The position numbers and the translations under genes were made by a program. From Solen grandis (taxonomy: Eukaryota; Mollusca; Bivalvia; Adapedonta; Solenidae), in the NCBI GenBank assembly GCA_021229015.1, contig CM037777.1, forward strand, positions 56,187,089-56,251,088: a DNA stretch of 64,000 nucleotides. Direction: 5' to 3'. The notes beneath the pieces are model-generated. The model saw only the letters and a list, made by a program, of their open reading frames with translations. It was not told the DNA's origin and searched no databases. Positions 58,004 through 64,000 of this stretch are shown piece after piece; positions within the stretch are counted from its first letter, which is position 1, and each line of letters starts with the position of its first letter.

Positions 58004-59061
58004 CATTCTTATCTTGGCCAAAATTTACTTAACGCACAGTATTTAAAGCTGGGGACTCGAGGCTGCATTCACTTAACTGATAAAGTGATGCCCCCGATGA
58101 AGAAATCAAATGCACATGCCGTTTCTTTCTTTCTTTCTTCATTTTTTTTTTTTTTTTGAAGACTTGCAACGAAAGAAAAGCAAACGCATAAAAATATAAA
58201 AAAATTAGCGGATATTGAGCTCCGAAAACCATGAAAATGTTCAATCATGGCATAAAAATTTCAGCCTTATTTAAGCAATGCTGAAATTTTTATTGCATTT
58301 ATCCTTTCAGTTTTGGCATTGTTCTTTATGCACATGCGTACACCGGAATACGCGTCTGCGCTAATCGAATAATGGGTTTAAGAAAAAAGGTGATGATGAT
58401 GATGATGGTGGTGATGGTGGTGGTGGATTAATACATGTAATACAATAGATGCATTTCTTACTTTATTGGACGGGCTTTTCAACGAAATTTTTGTCCTTTA
58501 TAATTGAGGATTTCCAGGCGGGCGCCGGGCGTTCTCGGGCGTCTTGCGTTCACTCAAGTTGACCTGCTATGAATTCTATGTCTTTCAATGGCTTGCTTCA
58601 ATAATTGAACAGACTTTTACATTATGCAATTGACCTTGTGACCTTGACCTACTATTTGAGTTTACCGTCGCTTCAACAGTATTTCAGTCATATAGCGACG
58701 TCCAGCTAATTACAGGTGGAGGAAGACCGCGTATGCAAGCAGGCATCCGTGTAGAACCACGGACCTACCGCAAGTCAGCTGGAAGTCTTCCTCACATGGA
58801 ATTCCGAATTAACCTGCCGGGTGGTTAAGAGTGGCGGGAATTGAATTTCACTAAATGCGCGTTCGTATCACGTGGCTGTAAGAACACGTGGATATTTGGG
58901 GAAACTGCAAGATTTTTGTTGTTGAAGTTATTGTAAGTTTAAGTAGATGCATCCTCGGTGCCCGGATTATATCACATGTATTATGAATAGTCTGTGCAAC
59001 GAGAGAGAAGTGGGTTTGTCACGTTACAGATAACTCACAATAGGGGAGAATAATATGTAAA
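58004..59061. other. Spacer without recognised genes
   Basis: Contains a poly-A/T run (58141-58157) and a GAT/GGT trinucleotide repeat (about 58393-58427). A segment at 58680-58860 (GTGGAGGAAGACCGCG, GGGAATTGAATTTC) looks like an old dispersed repeat. No gene seen. Confidence 0.5.
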
Positions 59062-59146
59062 CGGCCGGGTAGCTCAGTCGATAGAGCATTTGATCTGGGT
59101 TCGAGTCCCGGTCAGGCTGCACATTTTGTCTCACCCTGTGACATAG
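59062..59146 (+). repeat. tRNA-like SINE lacking the anticodon arm
   Basis: GGCCGGGTAGCTCAGTCGAT, AGAGCATTTGATCTGGGTTC, GAGTCCCGGTCAGGCTGC, then CACATTTTGTCTCACCCTG. It matches the minus-strand copy at 34107-34205, except that the anticodon loop and its 3' stem have been deleted. The shared tail outside the tRNA part supports one SINE family. Confidence 0.65.
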
Positions 59147-59539
59147 GTGATGCCATATATTTACCAGTATTAAGGCCTTTATCAAAGGTCGAATTTCAGT
59201 TTCACAGATATATGGTGAATTGTCAGGTGTCGCGGATATGGTGCAGTCTTACAATGGCATAAAACTGAAAAACTTAATTGCCATCTCCACTTCTACCTAT
59301 CTTATTCCAATGACAGACCATCTCGACATTATCATCCCTTGTCTTACAGATTAATGACGACCACTTCTAATAGCAACAAATGTTCTTTCTTTCCACAAGT
59401 TGTCTACCAATTGGATAACCTACCACCCAACACTGTGGCCTGAACTTGGAGCATGTCAGATCGAATATACTTCTCCGTTGGGAAATATCAGACTATTTAC
59501 ATACATGGGAAAACTGTTGTGTCCGATAGATCAGTTTAC

Positions 59540-60490
59540 AGGTGACATAAACAATGAAAGAAAAGATGCCACCCGCCCTGGTCAGTCCACTACTGCTGCT
59601 ACTAATGTTGCTGCTATGGAGGATCTGATTAAACAAGACGCCAGACGTATATTGATAGATATTGCTGATTGTGTTGGCTTATCATCGGGGTCAGTTCATA
59701 AGCTTCTGACACTACGGCAAAAGTTAACCCTTTCCCTCATATATACTCATTTTGACGCCCTCAATAGGTATCACATAAAGCCTGATCTGCAGAAAACCAC
59801 AGTTAAACCTTACCAAATTTAATTACAAAATACTCATTTCCAGACCACTGAGGAGCAACGAACAGCATACAACCTGATCAGCCTGCGTGTTACTCGCAGG
59901 CTGATCTGGTTTTATGCTGTTCGCATAGGTCTTTTCATGGTGTCCTCTATGAGGGAAAGGGTTAAACGATCGGTCCATCATCTCTTGGCTGAAGAACTAA
60001 GGTCTACCTGTGTGAAAATGACCAAACGTCTTTTAGAAAGTACAATAATTGTCAAAATCATAGAATTTCTGACAAGCTTACATAGTTTGCATTTTTTAAT
60101 GAATTTATTCCAGTTACAAATGGCCGAAGTATATGGACAGTGTACCGTGCACTCTCAAAACTGAAGAGATGTAATGAAAAGAGTAGATCTGCAACTGGAC
60201 TCACAGGCTTTTTCCCATATAAATGACAAAGCGTGCGCTTCACCGATCAGGATTTCCTGGAAAAGGAAATAGTAGTTCATGCAGTTTCCTCACCCCACTA
60301 CAGCCGTTGCGATTTTATTCCCGTTTTCTTTATTTAAGAAAATCCTCTTTTGATGTCGATAAGACTTTCGAAGTACGCTGGGCAGTGTCATTTTCCAGTG
60401 TCTGAAAGGTGGGCCAAGAAAACCTTTCTTTTTACCTTTCAAGTTTCCGATAAAAGAAAATACTTCGAAAAGTTGACAGATTATGGGCGA
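59540..60490 (+). pseudogene. Decayed mariner-type transposase, split by a MITE
   Basis: Fragments appear in family order: DINNERKDATRPGQS and LIDIADCVGLSSGSVHKLLT (second helix-turn-helix of mariner transposases) before 59724; KRSVHHLLAEELRSTCVKMT, then KRLLE after 59965 (the region after the HTH); SSPHYSRCDFI and a following LFPFSLFKKILF (the SPDLAPCDFFLFPKLK region); and KYFEKL near 60465 (C-terminus). The catalytic centre between is largely deleted and frames change several times. MITE A copy 7 sits between the HTH and the next segment. No terminal repeats were located. Confidence 0.7.
59724..59965 (-). mobile_element. Hairpin MITE, family A, copy 7
   Basis: Full-length reverse copy with TTAA at both edges and the central hairpin (one arm changed to GCCTGCGTGTTAC). 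It interrupts the mariner-type relic. Confidence 0.88.
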
Positions 60491-63400
60491 GTCTCATGCT
60501 GCGCCAATGACAAAATTAAATGAATGTCCCTCGTACACCTTGTTAGGATTGAAGTGTGTCTTGTGTTCAAATTTGGTATAGAGGTTGCTTTCCAAACAAA
60601 CAAAGGTCGGGGTTTGTTTTGTCGGTGTTATAAATATGATGGGGAAAATGAACCTGGTTTCACATAAGCTTTGAGTGAAAAATTATTCCATTTGTGCAAA
60701 TTTCACAGATGTAAAACAGTATCGAACTTTTAAAGAGTAATTAGTTTGTGTAATGCAACATACCGGGCACACTAACGCTTGGTTTGGACGGTAGGGCCAG
60801 AATTGGGTTGGATCAGTACATTGCAACTGTAAACATCAATGTACACCATCAAATATTATACATTTGTATAAGCCACCGATTTACCATCTAGGTACACCCC
60901 CCCCCCCAAATGAAACAACAAATCTGGAAATAATACAGTTTTCTTTATTCTTTTATGAATTTCAGTACAAAATGTACAAAGCAAAAGATATTTAAATATG
61001 TCAGCTTGTTACAGCATTCAAGTTGCCCTTGATGATAACAGCATGATGAACATGTACTTAACAAGCCCACTCTAGGGCCCACTAATAACCAGAAAAATAA
61101 ATAACTGTAAACACAAGTCTTTACAACATTCATATAAACAGAATACAGACACGTGAGTACCACTGCCTGGGATAATGACTCTTCTACTTTCTATACAGTC
61201 ATGAGGATGCGTGCAAGATATATATAAATAGGTCAACTATGAATGAATTCACGTACATGAATATAGGAAGTAGATAAACAGTATATATGCATATAGAATA
61301 TACATAAACCCCACACTGACAACATTTTTGAATATCTTCCATGAAAAAAATCTTAATTCTGAATCTGACACTAATTGATTACATGAATAAGGTTATATAT
61401 ATTCTGTCACTGTATGGAACAATTACATTCACGAAGCTACATTAATTCACATCTTTTTACATTGTAATTATGATGTGTTGTTTAATTTTGATACAGATTT
61501 GGTGAGTCAGAATTTAGTTACACATCAATTTAATATTTTGTAATGAAACCTTGAACAAAGAGCAATTCATCCAAAATTTCAAAGTATTCAAGACACAGAC
61601 AAAAGGAAATGTCACAGAAACAGAGCATGTGTATCCCATGTAAACAGAAGGCTGAAGTTAACGGAAAATATTTTAATTTGCGATGGATCAAGATGTCACT
61701 GAAATAAATGTCCAGATACAAATATAATTTAACAAACATGTTAACTAACTATAATCTTCCATCTGACAGCATCATCCAAACCATTAATTCTGCGTAACAT
61801 ATAGAATCCCTGTCTAAACCTACGTTTGCTCAATAAACTTTGCTTCTTAACCGATATATGTGAAAGTGATAACGGTATACATACCGTGGGTTCAGGATAA
61901 TGACAGAAACACTAATTATGAAGTGATTAGGAAGATGATTTTATGAACCAGCAATATATATATATGGATATATATATATATATATATATGATTCAGCCAT
62001 TTTTACTTAATCATATCTAAACTCTAAATCAATACCAGATCAGCCTGTGTAGAACAGGCTGATACACTTTGTAACTTGCCAATCCCTTTCAGATTAGAAA
62101 GTAATACTGTAACACCTTCACAAACCGAAAATTACTGTATAGGGCCTTTATTTCACAAAGTGTTTAATCTGGCATTTTTCTCATTTTTTTTAAAAGTCTG
62201 TGACTTCATCCATTTATCTGATTTTGATTGTTATAAAAAACATTGTGTAATTAAAGATTTGTGAACAAGTTGCGAAATATTGGTTTTTGAAAGAAATGCA
62301 AAAATAAATTACCTACAAAATAAAAGCCCTATGTAGTATAGCGACAAGTGCTAACAGGAGAATGTAAACAAAGCTGAGCAAGTGCAAATGTTATTAAACA
62401 TGTTGCAAGCACCATTACGCCATTCGCCCGAAAAATGGCAAAATAATTATGTGGAAAAGATAGAAACACAAAATGTGTTTTCATAATAAAGCCTAAGGCA
62501 AGAGTCTGGTAAAGCTCTAATTAACGAGTATGCAAATAATTCTTTCTTAGGGATTGGAAACTCAAATTCTGCAGGATCACTCAAACACCTCAGTCTTCAT
62601 GAATGAAACAGAAAAAATGACAGGCAACCAGTATTAACCCAGATCTGACTGTGGAGAGAAAGGCTGACTGTTTTATATCACCTGCTTCTCAGTTACTATG
62701 ACAACACAGGCACAATATGCTAATGCTTTATAATTCTGTAATCTGTCTCAAATTCCACCAATTCATAGCACATAAGGAAAAAAGACATTTCACCATTTTT
62801 GTTTTATAAAGGTTTAAAGTAAATGACTTTGTATATGTAGACATATAAAACTAGAACTATGACTATAGGCTGTTAATAACCCTGTATCCAACCTTTTGTT
62901 TTCAAGTTATTTGAGTGTAAGACTAAGACATGGCAGGGCAGACAAGAGTGATTTCTTTACAGCCCTCACTTCAGTGAAGCAGAAGCAAAATAATGACCTT
63001 CCTGACAGTATTAGTTAAGAAATGATATATTAGAGACATGTATTTTTATTATGTAAACAAAAATATGAAAAACATTCCTAAATATTACTTAGAACTTTGA
63101 GTTACTGGAGGAATTTGAGCATTTATGCTATTTTGGAAAACCTGATTGGACAGAAATATATATATCTCCAACTTATCAAGGTATATTGATTTTTTCTATA
63201 GCTGACCAAGTATATCTTGGAAATCATTAATATATAAAATCATTTTGTCTCTGAGAATTTTTGGAAAATAATATAAGTTAACATATACATGTAAATTATC
63301 TTAACAAACATACAATAGTGGAACAAATTTAAAAATTCAAATGTAGCTTTACACATAATACTAACTTAACACTAAATGTTTACAACAATTATTACTTCCA

Positions 63401-64000
63401 ACAAAATCAACAAATAATGATACCTTGAAAACAAACAATGCTTTCAAATTCAAAAGAAATCATAATGATACAATGAAAAAAGATCTCTCTCCCACAAATG
63501 AAACCTAGGCAAATATATTGGCAATGAGGTAGAAAACACACATATCAGCATCATGCTTGCTTGTCCCATATGACAAGCAGGTCCACATTGGAGGCATGGC
63601 AGTTTGGGGTTAACATTGTGGAAGCTAGAAAAGTAACTGCCATATTAGCACTCTATGATGCTGCATTGATAACCAGCAATTTGAAGCCAGAATCAAGGTT
63701 CTATTTGGAAAATAAAAATATGCCCACAAATTACACAAACACAAAAATATATACTTATATGAACAAAAAAATATTGGTACACATATAACTGACATATAAT
63801 GATTCATTTGAAAAAAAGTCTTTAAATTTATAGTGACATTTATATAACATTTAAATGGCTAACATTTTTTGGACAAATTGGTGCCTGTATAAAAAAGTAT
63901 ATCCAAAGTATAATTTCTAAAGATTGTATTGCATGTGACATTTTTGTATTTCTGAAATATTTATATTATTTCTGAACCTTTCTAACAAACCAACATCAGT
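60491..64000. other. Gene-free stretch, possible long 3' UTR
   Basis: No exon or long ORF. TTTATT near 60943 would be an AATAAA on the minus strand. The sequence from there to the window end is uniformly AT-rich with few transposons, so it could be the 3' UTR of a minus-strand gene beyond 64000 (weak inference). It contains a C run (60898-60907), an AT repeat (61953-61990) and a small hairpin relic near 62038-62064 (ATCAGCCTGTGTAGAACAGG) resembling the MITE A core. Confidence 0.4.

Noticed and set aside
59400..59822. 140-codon plus-strand ORF as a host gene
   Set aside because: Its middle is a mariner-type HTH relic and its end reads into MITE A; the N-terminal part has no recognised family.
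60491..64000. A gene in the right-hand 3.5 kb
   Set aside because: All ORFs are under 76 codons, AT-driven and without domain or splice signals; a distal 3' UTR is possible but unproven.

Overview
This window looks like nuclear DNA from a mollusc, most likely a heterodont (clam-like) bivalve. The evidence is an animal gene with spliced exons (ALG5), AT-rich sequence, an intact-looking Mab-21/cGAS-like ORF of the type expanded in bivalves, and a dense load of short transposable elements. These include ACGG-microsatellite elements, TTAA-flanked hairpin MITEs and tRNA-derived SINEs. The species assignment is inference; no marker gene fixes it. There is one assembly gap of 100 N (18801-18900).

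Layout. 1-15637 is gene-free: two MITEs, SINE fragments, two long elements with tandem-repeat cores (7231-9807 and 11905-13016) and a 25-bp minisatellite (10919-11590). 15638-17578 (minus) is a Mab-21/cGAS-like nucleotidyltransferase ORF broken by one in-frame TAG. It abuts a 5'-truncated LINE (plus) that runs into the gap. 22710-25995 (plus) is a two-exon Ly6/uPAR-type GPI-anchored protein gene whose single intron is filled with MITEs and a SINE. 34679-50527 (minus) is a complete nine-exon ALG5 gene (dolichyl-phosphate beta-glucosyltransferase, 325 residues). I reconstructed it exon by exon with consistent GT/AG borders and phases. The Ly6 gene and ALG5 are tail to tail. ALG5 introns hold three tandem-core elements, a three-level nest of insertions, two hAT-like elements, a 2.6-kb inverted-repeat element and a decayed copy of its own exon 4.

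51049-58003 is bounded by inverted arrays of a 17-bp motif and looks like one large TIR element. It contains a six-exon gene (minus) with a PHD-like finger and a FLYWCH finger, apparently lacking the transposase catalytic core, and an L1/Tx1-like LINE (minus) with a short ORF1 and a frameshifted ORF2. 58004-64000 holds a tRNA-like SINE, a decayed mariner-type transposase split by a MITE, and a long stretch with no recognisable coding sequence.

Only ALG5 (N-glycosylation precursor synthesis at the ER) and the Ly6-type surface protein look like functioning host genes. The rest is a layered record of transposition in which several insertion orders can be read directly. Strongest points for follow-up: the 7-kb TIR element, the five elements with common ends but different cores, and the exon-4 relic inside ALG5.
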